A stretch of 14,964 bases of DNA from DSUN01 sp035527715 (GCA_035527715.1 DATKZY010000123.1:1-14964); one strand, 5' to 3'. Counted from the stretch's first letter, positions 1 through 6,799 are shown. Notes: generated by a model from the letters alone, not told the origin. Translations and numbers: made by a program.

Positions 1-7
1 TCCGCCG

Positions 8-99
8 CCCCGCTTCGGGGGCTGGGCCCTCTTGCGCCTACCATCCCACGGCTCCCAAAGCATCGCCGTGGGCTTTATTCCTCCGCCTCCTTCGGAGGC
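8..99. repeat. REP-like hairpin cluster at window start
   Basis: Three small palindromes lie in a row. Positions 8-20 form a 5-bp stem (CCCCG/CGGGG, loop CTT). Positions 45-52 and 65-72 pair as CCCACGGC/GCCGTGGG and are followed by CTTTATTC, so this one could end transcription of a gene lying before the window. Positions 85-99 form GCCTCC-TTC-GGAGGC. The CCCACGGC/GCCGTGGG stem also occurs at 3540-3560 and 3664-3684, and the TTC-loop hairpin recurs at 3769-3781, so they look like members of dispersed families rather than unique terminators. Confidence 0.5.
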
Positions 100-141
100 T
101 CAGAACGCGGCCACCTGTCTCGAAGGAGATTACACGCACCC

Positions 142-170
142 TTGAACGCGCGTTCGAGGCACGGTAGACT
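142..170 (+). promoter_or_regulatory. Candidate sigma70-type promoter for the DUF1961 gene
   Basis: TTGAAC at 142-147 and TAGACT at 165-170 are separated by exactly 17 bases. Each hexamer matches 4 of 6 consensus positions. A start near 177 would leave a leader of about 30 bases before the ATG at 208. This excludes the upstream in-frame start at 142, which lies inside the -35 box. Confidence 0.5.
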
Positions 171-207
171 GGACGCGACGCAACACGGGGTCTTCTGGAG
201 GCAACAC

Positions 208-1023
208 ATGGACTCACGCCGGCTTGGCGCGTTGGGCGGTGCTGTGATCCTGTCGGCTCTATTGGGGGCGAGCGGCATGAACGCGACGGGCTCCGAAGCG
301 AAGGCGCGGCCCGCCTGGCTGCCGGAGGGCTGCACGGGCTGCGAAGTGCTCTACGAGAACACGTTCTCCGCGCCGAAGGAACAGCGCGAGGCCGAGGCCG
401 CGAAGGACTGGGTGATGGAGGGCGGCGGCATCGCGGAATGGGCCGACGGGCGCCTCCGCCTGCGCGCGAAGCACTACACGCCAAAGCGCTCCAGCATCGA
501 AACCGACCACTTCGTCTACTGGCTCAAGCGGGACTTTCCCGCGGACATTGCGGTGGAGTGGGACTTCCGCTTCCCCGACTGGGGCGAGAGCCCGAACGGG
601 CTCGCGATCATCTTCGTGTGCGCCAGGGGAGCGAAGGGCGAGGACCTCTTCGACCCCAAGCTGGCGAAGCGCGACGGCGTCTTCGCACGCTACCACAGCG
701 GCGACATCGCCAGCTACCACATCTCCTACTTCGCGGGGAAGCGGGGGAAAGCAAACGTCCGTAAGAACTCCGGCTTCCACCTCGTCGTGTCGGGCGACGA
801 CCTTGTGGCAGCGGGCGGCCCCGAGAAGTGGCACCGCCTGGCCCTCACGCGCTTCAACGGCGCGCTCGAGCTGCGGGTGGACGGCAAGCCGTGCCTCCAG
901 TGGACCGACGACGGCAAGGCGTACGGCCCCGTCCACGGCGGCGGGAAGATCGGCCTGCGCCAGCAGAACGACCTGCTCTGGGGCGACTACACGAATCTGC
1001 GGGTCTACGGCCTGAAGAGATAG
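208..1023 (+). CDS. Secreted DUF1961 (YesU-like) family protein
   Basis: A 271-aa exported protein. The N-terminus (MDSRRLGALGGAV...) is a classical signal peptide with basic residues followed by a hydrophobic core, cleaved around residues 23-28. The rest is one beta-sandwich domain of the DUF1961 type, related to Bacillus subtilis YesU of the rhamnogalacturonan-use cluster. Visible family features are YWLKRDFPADIAVEWDFRF, then the ARGAKGEDLFDPKL stretch, the YHSGDIASYHISYF block, the N-S-G-FHLV strand and the terminal GGGKIGLRQQ...GDYTNLRVYG. The fold resembles concanavalin/LamG carbohydrate-binding modules, and no catalytic activity is established for the family. The ATG at 208 was chosen because GGAGG at 197-201 lies 6 bases upstream and a signal peptide begins there; an in-frame ATG at 142 would bury that signal. 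The gene stands alone, with a promoter at 142-170. A role in recognising plant or algal polysaccharide is inferred. Confidence 0.8.
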   Translation: MDSRRLGALGGAVILSALLGASGMNATGSEAKARPAWLPEGCTGCEVLYENTFSAPKEQREAEAAKDWVMEGGGIAEWADGRLRLRAKHYTPKRSSIETDHFVYWLKRDFPADIAVEWDFRFPDWGESPNGLAIIFVCARGAKGEDLFDPKLAKRDGVFARYHSGDIASYHISYFAGKRGKANVRKNSGFHLVVSGDDLVAAGGPEKWHRLALTRFNGALELRVDGKPCLQWTDDGKAYGPVHGGGKIGLRQQNDLLWGDYTNLRVYGLKR

Positions 1024-1060
1024 ACGCCTCGGTCGTGCCTCGTGCGCGGGTTGCGCCCAC

Positions 1061-1172
1061 GTCGGCGAGGATGAATGGATGAATGGGTGGGTGGATGGGT
1101 GCAAGACAATCATCCATTCATCCACTCATCCACCCATCCCCTTCTCAATCAAGGCCCGGTTCCGCTGCGGTC
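1061..1172. repeat. Tetranucleotide-built palindromic repeat, copy 1
   Basis: A 112-bp element whose left half is built from GGAT/GAAT/GGGT tetranucleotides and whose right half (from about 1110) is built from the complementary ATCC/ATTC/ACCC units. The halves are separated by GCAAGACAATC, so the strand can fold into an imperfect stem of roughly 29 bp. It matches 1821-1932 without gaps (98 of 112 bases identical by hand count). It lies just upstream of the MORN gene and ends 15 bases before that gene's ATG. Confidence 0.85.
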
Positions 1173-1187
1173 GGGGATCGGTGTCAA

Positions 1188-1724
1188 ATGGAAAACGTTG
1201 TGCACACGAGGAAGCCTAGGCGAGCTTCGAGGCTAAGGCGCGCCCTGATCTGGAGTGCGGTCGGGATACTCGGCCTTCTGTCCGCTGCTCTCGCTGTACA
1301 CGTTTGGGCCAACCCGCAATGGTGCAAGACCATATACATCTTCCAGAAATACGTATGGCCCCGTGACTATGAGCGTGTGGACAGGCCGCCCCCATCATAC
1401 ACGGGAGTGTGGCGAAGTTGGTACACGAACGGCGTGAAGGCTTCCGAGCTTTGGTATGCCGGGGGGGTGCCTCACGGCAAGGGTACACAGTGGTGGAGAA
1501 ATGGGCAGAAATCTCGGGAGGGCCGGTTTGCCAACGGCTTGCGCGAGGGCAAGTGGCACGATTGGGCAGAGAAGGGGCAGAAGACTCGTGAGCGCAACTA
1601 CAAGGACGGGAAGCTCGACGGGGCTTGGTTGGAGTGGGACGAGAAGGGTGAGCTGATATGCGAGAAGCTCTTCTGCCAAGATAGATTGGTCACACAGGAT
1701 CAACGGGGCCAGACTGCTCCGTGA
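1188..1724 (+). CDS. Membrane-anchored MORN-repeat (YwqK-like) protein
   Basis: A 178-aa protein. Residues 1-19 are strongly basic (RKPRRASRLRR) and residues 20-40 form one transmembrane helix or uncleaved signal anchor. From about residue 71 to 162 there are roughly four copies of a 20-25-residue unit of the MORN_2 type: Y-G-W-Y-NG-K, HGKGTQWWRNGQKSREGRF, REGKWHDWAEKGQKTRERNY and DGAWLEWDEKGEL. This pattern matches the YwqK/toxin-antitoxin-like MORN_2 family. The repeats would lie outside the cytoplasm if the N-terminus is inside by the positive-inside rule. ATG 1188 follows GGGGA at 1173-1177 by 10 bases; longer in-frame starts would lie inside the palindromic repeat. Its base composition is visibly less GC-rich than its neighbours. 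The whole gene sits between two 112-bp direct repeats, which could mark transfer or recombination. Biological role unknown. Confidence 0.75.
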   Translation: MENVVHTRKPRRASRLRRALIWSAVGILGLLSAALAVHVWANPQWCKTIYIFQKYVWPRDYERVDRPPPSYTGVWRSWYTNGVKASELWYAGGVPHGKGTQWWRNGQKSREGRFANGLREGKWHDWAEKGQKTRERNYKDGKLDGAWLEWDEKGELICEKLFCQDRLVTQDQRGQTAP

Positions 1725-1756
1725 GGAACCCAACGGTGTTGGGGTCACAAGGTGTC

Positions 1757-1822
1757 GGGGTCATGGGTCATGAGGGTCATGGGGGCAGGTCGCGACCCCA
1801 ATCCTCCGTCCCAATCCTCCGT
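1757..1822. repeat. Short tandem repeats between MORN gene and palindrome copy 2
   Basis: The stretch 1757-1785 repeats GGGTCATG-like octamers three times. Positions 1797-1822 are two perfect copies of the 13-mer CCCAATCCTCCGT. This low-complexity tract runs straight into the palindromic repeat starting at 1821. No gene is supported between 1725 and 1977. Confidence 0.7.
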
Positions 1823-1932
1823 CGGCCAAGATGAGTGGATGAATGGATGGGTGGATGGGTGCAAGACAATCATCCATTCATCCAACCATCCAACCATCCC
1901 CTTCTCAACCGAAGCCCCGTCCCGTTGCGGCC
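1821..1932. repeat. Tetranucleotide-built palindromic repeat, copy 2
   Basis: Second copy of the 112-bp element at 1061-1172, in the same orientation and at a constant offset of 760 bases with no gaps. The 11-base loop GCAAGACAATC and the flanking CATCCATTCATCC are identical in both copies. Most differences fall in the outer 3' part (7 of 14 within the last 32 bases). It ends 45 bases from the stop of the converging oxidoreductase gene. Confidence 0.85.
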
Positions 1933-1977
1933 GAAGGCCACACTGAGGACTACCTCAAGACCCACGCTCGCCGCGCA

Positions 1978-3273
1978 TCAGATGTGCCACGGCTCGCGCA
2001 GGGCGCGGCTGCGCAGGCGATTCGCCTCGTCGTCGCCGACGAATTCCTCCCGGGCGGGGTCGAAGGTGACCTTGCGGCCCACCATCCAGGCGATGGCCGC
2101 CGCGTGGCAGGCGATGTGGGAGTGGCGCATCACGCGCCCGTGGCACGCCGGCAAGGCCCTCGTCTTGACGCAATTCAGAAAATCGCGCGTGTTCCCCGCC
2201 GCATCGGTGCCGGCCCGGGTGGCGAACTTCTGCATCTCGGACTTGAGCGACTCGGGGTGCGTGACGATGCCGCCCGCGTCGCCCGTCTCGACCCAGCCCT
2301 CGTCGCCCACGAAGCGCACGGGGCACGTGCCCAGCTCGGTGCGATAGTGGGGCGCACGGTCGCCGAAGGGCGTCCGCAGGAAGTCCATGACCAGCTTCAC
2401 GCCGTTCGCGTAGCGGGCCGTGATGTTGTGTTCCGACGGCTCGAACTCGACCGGCGTCGTGCCGTCGGCACCGTTGGCCCACTGGCACAGGTCCACCGTG
2501 TGGGCGCACCAGTCGAGCAGCGTGGCGCCGGAGTCGAAGTCGTCGAAGCCGCGCCAGCCGCCCGTCACGTACTGGTGGTTGTAGGGCCGCCAGGGCGAGG
2601 GGCCGAGCCAGCGGTCCCAGTCGCACTCCTCCTTCGGCGGCTCGGGCTGGGCGGGAAGCCAGTCGTAGCGCACCCGGGGGTAGTAGCTCGAGGCGTGGAG
2701 CGTGTGGAGCTTGCCCAGCTTGCCGCTGCGCGCGAGGTGGACGGCGAACTGGAAGTTCGGCACGTTTCGCCGCTGGGTGCCCGCCTGGAACACGCGGCCG
2801 CAGCGCCGCATCGTGTCGTCGAGCGCCTGGCAGAGGGCGATGGTGATGCCGCACGGCTTCTCGCTGTAGACGTCCTTGCCCGCCTTGGCCGCCAGCATCG
2901 AGGCAAGCGCGTGCCAGTGGTCGCCCGTGGCGATGAGCACGCAGTCAATATCGGGGCGGGCGAGCAGCTCGAACATGTCGCGGTACGCCGCGCAGTCCTT
3001 GTTGCCGTACTTCGCATCGGCCATGTCCTTCACGGCCTGGCGGCGGCTGCGCTGCACGTCGCAGATTGCCACGAACCGCACGTCGGGTTCGGCGATCATG
3101 CACGACAGCACGTGGCGGCCGCGCGGCCCGATGCCGATGGCGCCCAGCACGATGCGTTCGCTGGGCGCGGCCTCGCCGTCCTTACCCAACGCGGACCCCG
3201 GGACAACGCACGGCGCGCCCAGGGCCGTGGCGGCGGTCGTTAGAAATCGCCTGCGCCCGATCTGATTCATCAT
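1978..3273 (-). CDS. Tat-exported Gfo/Idh/MocA family oxidoreductase
   Basis: A 431-aa NAD(P)-dependent oxidoreductase of the family that includes glucose-fructose oxidoreductase and inositol dehydrogenase. A twin-arginine signal (GRRRFLTTAATAL, residues 6-18) predicts folded export with bound cofactor. The Rossmann domain begins at about residue 41 with a glycine-rich GAIGIGPRGRHVL loop. D109-C-V-L-I-ATGDHWHA and S-EKP (138-140) are the usual cofactor and substrate-pocket motifs. The C-terminal domain carries D254-W-C-A-H258-T-V-D261, the position of the catalytic His/Asp pair in relatives. WLGPSPWRPYN is typical of the exported PVC and Bacteroidetes subgroup. Starts at 3273 or 3270 are equally possible (tandem ATG); a GGAG lies 4 or 7 bases upstream. 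The substrate is probably a sugar or polyol but cannot be read from sequence. Single gene with a promoter at 3329-3357. Confidence 0.88.
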   Translation of the reverse strand: MMNQIGRRRFLTTAATALGAPCVVPGSALGKDGEAAPSERIVLGAIGIGPRGRHVLSCMIAEPDVRFVAICDVQRSRRQAVKDMADAKYGNKDCAAYRDMFELLARPDIDCVLIATGDHWHALASMLAAKAGKDVYSEKPCGITIALCQALDDTMRRCGRVFQAGTQRRNVPNFQFAVHLARSGKLGKLHTLHASSYYPRVRYDWLPAQPEPPKEECDWDRWLGPSPWRPYNHQYVTGGWRGFDDFDSGATLLDWCAHTVDLCQWANGADGTTPVEFEPSEHNITARYANGVKLVMDFLRTPFGDRAPHYRTELGTCPVRFVGDEGWVETGDAGGIVTHPESLKSEMQKFATRAGTDAAGNTRDFLNCVKTRALPACHGRVMRHSHIACHAAAIAWMVGRKVTFDPAREEFVGDDEANRLRSRALREPWHI

Positions 3274-3328
3274 CGAGCTCCTGCCTTCTTCACCGTCTCG
3301 CACGCGGAGTTCCGTTCTCTTCTCTGGT

Positions 3329-3357
3329 AGCCTACCAGGAGCGCCGCGGAGCGTCAA
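3329..3357 (-). promoter_or_regulatory. Candidate promoter for the first oxidoreductase gene
   Basis: On the minus strand TTGACG (3357-3352) and TAGGCT (3334-3329) are spaced by 17 bases. The -35 box matches 5 of 6 consensus positions and the -10 box fits the minimal TA-N3-T pattern. The leader to the ATG at 3273 would be about 50 bases. Confidence 0.5.
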
Positions 3358-3440
3358 GGGGCCGGGGGGCAAGGGTGCGAGCCGGAATAGTAGGTGGAGG
3401 GTGTCGCTCTGGAGCCTGAAGGGCTCGCATAGGATAGCTC

Positions 3441-3470
3441 AGAGCCTGCCCTGAGCGAAGTCGAAGGGGC
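3441..3470. repeat. Dispersed short repeat (CCTGAGCGAAGTCGAAGG type)
   Basis: The sequence AGCCTGCCCTGAGCGAAGTC followed by GAAGGGGC matches a short interspersed element that is common in many environmental bacterial genomes. The identification is from memory, not a search. It lies in the 666-base gene-free gap between the oxidoreductase and the antitoxin. Confidence 0.6.
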
Positions 3471-3479
3471 AACGCCCTG

Positions 3480-3739
3480 ATCTTTGCCCACATCTTTGAG
3501 GAGGAGCGCTCCCAGCCCCGTTAGGGGCGTGAGATGGTAGCCCACGGCGTAAGCCGTGGGTTCAGGTGGCCACAAGGCCCACAGCCCCGTAGGGGCGGCA
3601 GAAACCCTGGTCGCGGGCGTTCTGTCGCCCCTACGGGGCTTGCCCGTGGGGGACCCCGGCGTTCCCACGGCTCACGCCGTGGGCTACCCTCTGCCGCCCG
3701 CCCGCGGCGGGCTACGGGGCCCGAGATGTGGGCAAAGAT
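3480..3739. repeat. Nested palindromic element without a transposase
   Basis: Three inverted-repeat pairs are nested one inside another. The outer pair is 16 bp and perfect (3480-3495 with 3724-3739, ATCTTTGCCCACATCT and its complement). The middle pair is 27 bp with few differences (3537-3563 with 3661-3687), and each arm is itself a CCCACGGC/GCCGTGGG hairpin. The inner pair is 21 bp with one mismatch (3583-3603 with 3620-3640). Only 16 bases lie at the centre. The organisation resembles paired REP arms (BIME-like) whose transposase is absent, and no coding frame is supported inside. Flanking bases 3467-3479 and 3740-3757 carry GGGCAACGCCCTG-type palindromes that resemble the repeats around the transposase at 12041. 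Confidence 0.75.
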
Positions 3740-3790
3740 GAGGGCAACGCCCTGGGCTATCCCATTTCGCTCCTTCGGAGCTCAGGAGGC
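3740..3790. repeat. REP-like palindromes before the toxin-antitoxin pair
   Basis: GGGCAACGCCCTGGGCTATC (from 3742) shares its core with the repeat family at 11853-11981 and 12532-12558. The GCTCC-TTC-GGAGC hairpin at 3769-3781 resembles the one at 85-99. No gene is visible between here and the antitoxin start at 3940 apart from the promoter candidate. Confidence 0.55.
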
Positions 3791-3835
3791 TACCCACAAT
3801 TCCGGCTCGCACCCGATGCGCAACTGGGCCCACGC

Positions 3836-3863
3836 TTGCATTCCGGCCCTGGGGCGGTATACT
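3836..3863 (+). promoter_or_regulatory. Candidate promoter for the antitoxin-toxin operon
   Basis: TATACT at 3858-3863 matches 5 of 6 positions of the -10 consensus. The best -35 is weak (TTGCAT at 3836-3841, spacer 16). The leader would be about 70 bases, room for autoregulatory binding by the antitoxin, which is usual in this kind of operon. The weak -35 makes this less certain than the other promoters here. Confidence 0.35.
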
Positions 3864-3939
3864 TGTCCCCGGTGGCGCTGTCGCCCTCGCGGGAGGGCCG
3901 CATGCTGGCGGGATTCGGCGGATGACTGGGGGCAGTGAG

Positions 3940-4257
3940 ATGAAGACGGAAACTGTGGACCTCAAGGATGCTCAGACACACCTGAAGGAGCTGGTCCAGC
4001 GGGCCATCTCGGGCGTTCACGTGGTCCTCAGCGAGAACGACAAGCCCGTGGCCCGGATTGTTCCCCTGAAGCGCCGCATCGCCGGCTTGCACGCCGGTGA
4101 GATTTGGACCAGCGATGACTTCGATGCGCCCCTCCCCGAAGGCATTGAACCAGGAGTGCCCCTAGCGAGTCTCATCGGGGCGACCCGGGGCCAGTTTGCC
4201 TCTCATGAGGAAGCCGATGCGTACCTCCGCCGGGAACGAGACGCATGGGAATCGTAG
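3940..4257 (+). CDS. Phd/YefM-type antitoxin with VapB-like tail
   Basis: A 105-aa antitoxin. The N-terminal half (KTETVDLKDAQTHLKELVQR ... V-H-V-V-L-S-E-N-D-K-PVARIVPL) is the Phd/YefM fold, which binds its operator DNA as a dimer and represses its own operon. The C-terminal third (LASLIGATRGQFASHEEADA, then a Y-L-R-x-E-R-x-x-W ending) resembles the toxin-neutralising tails of antitoxins partnered with PIN toxins. GGGGG at 3928-3932 lies 7 bases before the ATG at 3940, so this start is preferred to the upstream one at 3922. It overlaps the toxin gene by 13 bases (4245-4257), implying translational coupling. Known family action: sequester and inhibit the cognate toxin; degradation by proteases frees it. 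Confidence 0.85.
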   Translation: MKTETVDLKDAQTHLKELVQRAISGVHVVLSENDKPVARIVPLKRRIAGLHAGEIWTSDDFDAPLPEGIEPGVPLASLIGATRGQFASHEEADAYLRRERDAWES

Positions 4258-4691
4258 ACGCTCTCCGGGGCCGGCAAACCTACCTTGACGCGAACGTGTT
4301 CATCTACGCGCTGAATGCGTTTCCCGCCTTCGAGGGCGAGCTGGCTGTACTGTTCGCCGCCATCGACGCCGGCGAAGTGCGTTGCGTGACGAGCCAATTG
4401 ACCCTTGCCGAACTCCTGGTCAAGCCATTCCGCGAAGGCGACCAGAGGGCCGCTGCGAGCTGTCGGCGCGCCGTCGCCGATCGGCCAGGACTGAGGGTCA
4501 GCCCCGTCACTCTTGATGTCCTTGTTGAGGCTGCCAAGCAACGCGCCGCACATAGCCTTCGTCTCCCTGACGCCATCCATGTGGCGACGGCCCGGCTCGC
4601 GGGCTGTGCCGCGTTCCTGACGAACGACACCGGCGTTGGCGGGTTCGGCGACATTGAGGTGCTCTACCTGTCGGACATCGCAAGGGCTTAG
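4245..4691 (+). CDS. PIN-domain ribonuclease toxin (VapC-like)
   Basis: A 148-aa PIN domain. The four acidic residues expected to hold the metal ions are visible: D15 in TYLDANVFIYAL, E56 in TLAELLVKPF, D109 in RLPDAIHVATA and D128 in FLTNDTGVG. VapC-type toxins cleave RNA (tRNA or rRNA in characterised cases) and are held inactive by the antitoxin encoded just upstream. The ATG at 4245 lies within the last codons of the antitoxin gene, so both are translated from one message. All catalytic positions and full length are intact, so the pair looks functional. The gene converges on the hydrolase gene at 4741 with only 49 bases between; no terminator is obvious there. Confidence 0.9.
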   Translation: MGIVDALRGRQTYLDANVFIYALNAFPAFEGELAVLFAAIDAGEVRCVTSQLTLAELLVKPFREGDQRAAASCRRAVADRPGLRVSPVTLDVLVEAAKQRAAHSLRLPDAIHVATARLAGCAAFLTNDTGVGGFGDIEVLYLSDIARA

Positions 4692-4740
4692 AGGGAGGCA
4701 GAAGCGGGAGTAGCCTTCCGGTCCCAGGGTGACTGCACGC

Positions 4741-6111
4741 TCACTTCACTGCCTTGACCCGTAGCGCGATGTCTTCGGTGTAGGGCGGGGAGGAGAGGGT
4801 CTTGGGGCCGCCTGTGTGCTGGAAGGCTTCGGGTTTCTCGGCGGCGCCGGTGCGGGTGTTGAGCCACTCGGCCTTCCAGGTGCCGGCGGGGAGGTCGAGG
4901 ATGAGATCGGCCTTTGTTCCGCCACGGACGTAGATGGCGCAGGCTTTGCCCTTCTGGACGAGGGCACGGGCGGTGGCCTTGGGGGGCACCCCGCCCTTGA
5001 TGACGCCATTGTCGGGCGTCATCCTCACGAAGTCGAAGCTCTCGACGAAATCCTTGAGGATGCGGAGCTGCTTGCGGAGCGCCGCTCCGCCGCCGCCCGG
5101 GGCGTTGGGCTTGGCCGTCCCGGCCTCGGTGTCGGGGGTGAAGGAGTAATCGAGGTTCGAGTAGATGGCGCCGCCGGCGATCAGGAAGTCCCAGCCCTCG
5201 CCGCGATAGACCGCGTCGGCGCTGCCCTTGAAGCCCGTCTCGTCGTCGGCGATCGCCTTGTTGAGGCCCCAGTTCATCGCCACGGTGTCGGGCGGGGTGG
5301 CGTAGTGGAAGTTGAAGATGCTCACGGCCGGGTGGGGCTTGACGATTTTGGCCTTGCCGTTGGCGATGTTCTGCGCGATGAGGTGCTTGCGGGCGAAGCC
5401 CTTCTCGGCGTCGGCGATGACATCGGCGATGCGGTGCTGCCATTCGAGCGTCACGCCGCCGAAGTACGGCTCGTTGCAGATTTCGTAGTAGAGGTTGTCG
5501 AAGTCGCGCAGCTCGGCCACGATCTTGCGCGTCACGGCCTCGTGGACGGCCAGCATGCCCTTGTCCTTCAGCGTGTAGACCTGCTCGCGTTGCATCGTGC
5601 CGACGCCGTTGACGTTGTTCGCCGCCTTCATCGGGCTGAGGTCCCACATCTCGTCCCTGTAGAACGGGCAGAAGAGCACCAGCTCGACCACGACGCCGCG
5701 CTTGGCGGCTTGGGCCACGAAGTCCTTGAGGCGGGCGAAGTAGGCGGGGTCGAACTTCGTGAGGTCGAATTTCTGGCCGCCGTTGGCATAGCCGGGCGTG
5801 TCGGCTCGTGCCCAGGGGCAGATGAGGCGGTCCTTCTTCGGCGCGAGCGGATTGCCCTTGATCTTGAACGAGCCCGGCCCCTCGCAATAGACGCCGCTGA
5901 ACGTCCGCGTGAGGTTGAGGCCGCAGCGCTGAAGCTCGTCGAGATAGGGCACGTAATCGAAGTCCAGGTTCAGCACCGCGCCGTAGTGCTCGCCCGAGGT
6001 GACGAGCAGCGTGGGCTTGCCGCGCCAGAGCAGGTAGTGCGGGTTGTCGGGGTGGAGCCTGATCGGCTCGGCCGGCGTGGCGGCGAGGAGCGAGAGCATG
6101 AGGGGGAGCAT
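4741..6111 (-). CDS. Apiosidase-like (DUF4038-type) glycoside hydrolase
   Basis: A 456-aa putative glycosidase with a (beta/alpha)8 barrel of the DUF4038/GH5-like kind. The opening strand block HPDNPHYLLWRGKPTLLV, then D-Y-V-P-YLDELQRCGLNLTRTF, and the NLYYEICNEPY motif (acid/base candidate E214) are characteristic. IADDETGF (E291) is the best nucleophile candidate. From about residue 375 a small beta domain follows (ALVQKGKACAIYVRGG ... GTWKAEWLNTRTGAAEKP), like the putative collagen-binding domain that often closes this family. The N-terminus MLPLMLSLLAATPAEP reads as a very short signal peptide lacking basic residues. GGAG lies 8 bases before the ATG at 6111, and no longer start is available. 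Substrate is unproven; relatives act on plant cell-wall side chains. It has its own promoter at 6136-6164. Confidence 0.8.
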   Translation of the reverse strand: MLPLMLSLLAATPAEPIRLHPDNPHYLLWRGKPTLLVTSGEHYGAVLNLDFDYVPYLDELQRCGLNLTRTFSGVYCEGPGSFKIKGNPLAPKKDRLICPWARADTPGYANGGQKFDLTKFDPAYFARLKDFVAQAAKRGVVVELVLFCPFYRDEMWDLSPMKAANNVNGVGTMQREQVYTLKDKGMLAVHEAVTRKIVAELRDFDNLYYEICNEPYFGGVTLEWQHRIADVIADAEKGFARKHLIAQNIANGKAKIVKPHPAVSIFNFHYATPPDTVAMNWGLNKAIADDETGFKGSADAVYRGEGWDFLIAGGAIYSNLDYSFTPDTEAGTAKPNAPGGGGAALRKQLRILKDFVESFDFVRMTPDNGVIKGGVPPKATARALVQKGKACAIYVRGGTKADLILDLPAGTWKAEWLNTRTGAAEKPEAFQHTGGPKTLSSPPYTEDIALRVKAVK

Positions 6112-6135
6112 CGAGCGTTCTCCTTCCAGCAGATC

Positions 6136-6164
6136 ATCCTAGCACGGCGCGTTCCTGGTGTCCA
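6136..6164 (-). promoter_or_regulatory. Candidate promoter for the apiosidase-like gene
   Basis: On the minus strand TGGACA (6164-6159) and TAGGAT (6141-6136) are spaced by 17 bases; the boxes match 5 and 4 of 6 consensus positions. The leader to the ATG at 6111 would be short, under 20 bases. It lies in the 73-base gap after the HD-domain gene, so the two same-strand genes need not form one operon. Confidence 0.5.
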
Positions 6165-6184
6165 GGGACAGTCGCCGGGCGGCC

Positions 6185-6799
6185 CTACGCCTGCGTGTCT
6201 GTCGGCTTCTGGGGCAGGTAGCCCCTGGCCACGGCGTCGCGGATGAGCCGCTCGGCGTAGGCCCAGAGCGTCGGCGCCCCCGCCTCCATCCCGCGATTGC
6301 GGGCGAGCACCTGGTCCACCGTGACCCCGTGCTTCCGCCACTGCGCGCCCTGGGTGTGGAAGTTGAGCAACAGGGGCTGCAGGCGGTCCAGGGCGCCCGT
6401 GAAACGGGCCTCGGCGGTCTGGCCGGCCTCGTACTCGTCCCACAGGGCTCGAAGCTGGGCGCCCTGGTCGGGCGGCAGGAGGGCGAAGAGGCGGTCGGCC
6501 GCCGCCTGCTCGCGGGCCGCCTTGTCTCTGGCCCCCTCTTCGTCGTAGATATACGTATCGCCTGCGTCAATCTCGACGAGGTCGTGCACCAGCGCGATCT
6601 TGATGACGCGCAACAGGTCAACCCCCGCCTCCTTCGCGTGCTCGGCGAGCAGCACGGCCATGAGCGCCAGGTGCCACGAGTGCTCGGCGCTGTTCTCCTG
6701 CCGCTCGCCGTTCAGCAGCAGGCTCTGGCGGGTCACGTGCTTCAGCTTGTCGCACTCGAGGAGGAACTCCACTTGCCTGTCGAGCCGGCGGTTGGCCAT
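6185..6799 (-). CDS. HD-domain hydrolase, YfbR-like nucleotidase family
   Basis: A 204-aa HD-superfamily phosphohydrolase. The metal-binding signature is visible: H40 in ENSAEHSWHLALMA, the H72-D73 doublet in IALVHDLVEIDAGDTYIYD, and a late aspartate near D138 (TGALDRLQPLLLNF). Length and layout fit the family of Escherichia coli YfbR, a 5'-deoxynucleotidase acting on dNMPs, although E. coli-like specificity is not provable here. It should be cytoplasmic; no signal or membrane segment is seen. The ATG at 6799 follows GGGGA by 7 bases; an in-frame extension to 6904 has no family-like sequence. A TAGAAT -10-like box lies at 6848-6843 on the minus strand, but no convincing -35 partner was found. 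It lies back to back with the antitoxin at 6934. Confidence 0.82.
   Translation of the reverse strand: MANRRLDRQVEFLLECDKLKHVTRQSLLLNGERQENSAEHSWHLALMAVLLAEHAKEAGVDLLRVIKIALVHDLVEIDAGDTYIYDEEGARDKAAREQAAADRLFALLPPDQGAQLRALWDEYEAGQTAEARFTGALDRLQPLLLNFHTQGAQWRKHGVTVDQVLARNRGMEAGAPTLWAYAERLIRDAVARGYLPQKPTDTQA

Noticed and set aside
142..207. Upstream in-frame start of the DUF1961 gene
   Set aside because: It lies inside the -35 box and has no ribosome-binding site; ATG 208 has GGAGG at the right distance and starts a signal peptide.
1843..3243. A 466-codon plus-strand frame opposite the first oxidoreductase
   Set aside because: The minus-strand product has a Tat signal, Rossmann motif and EKP motif; the plus-strand translation is arginine/alanine/valine-rich with no domain, and begins in a palindromic repeat.
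3480..3760. CRISPR array
   Set aside because: The repeats are inverted and nested rather than direct with regular spacers, and no cas gene is present.
4816..6246. A 476-codon plus-strand frame opposite the apiosidase-like gene
   Set aside because: Shadow of a gene with clear glycosidase motifs; the translation is compositionally biased and lacks a ribosome-binding site.
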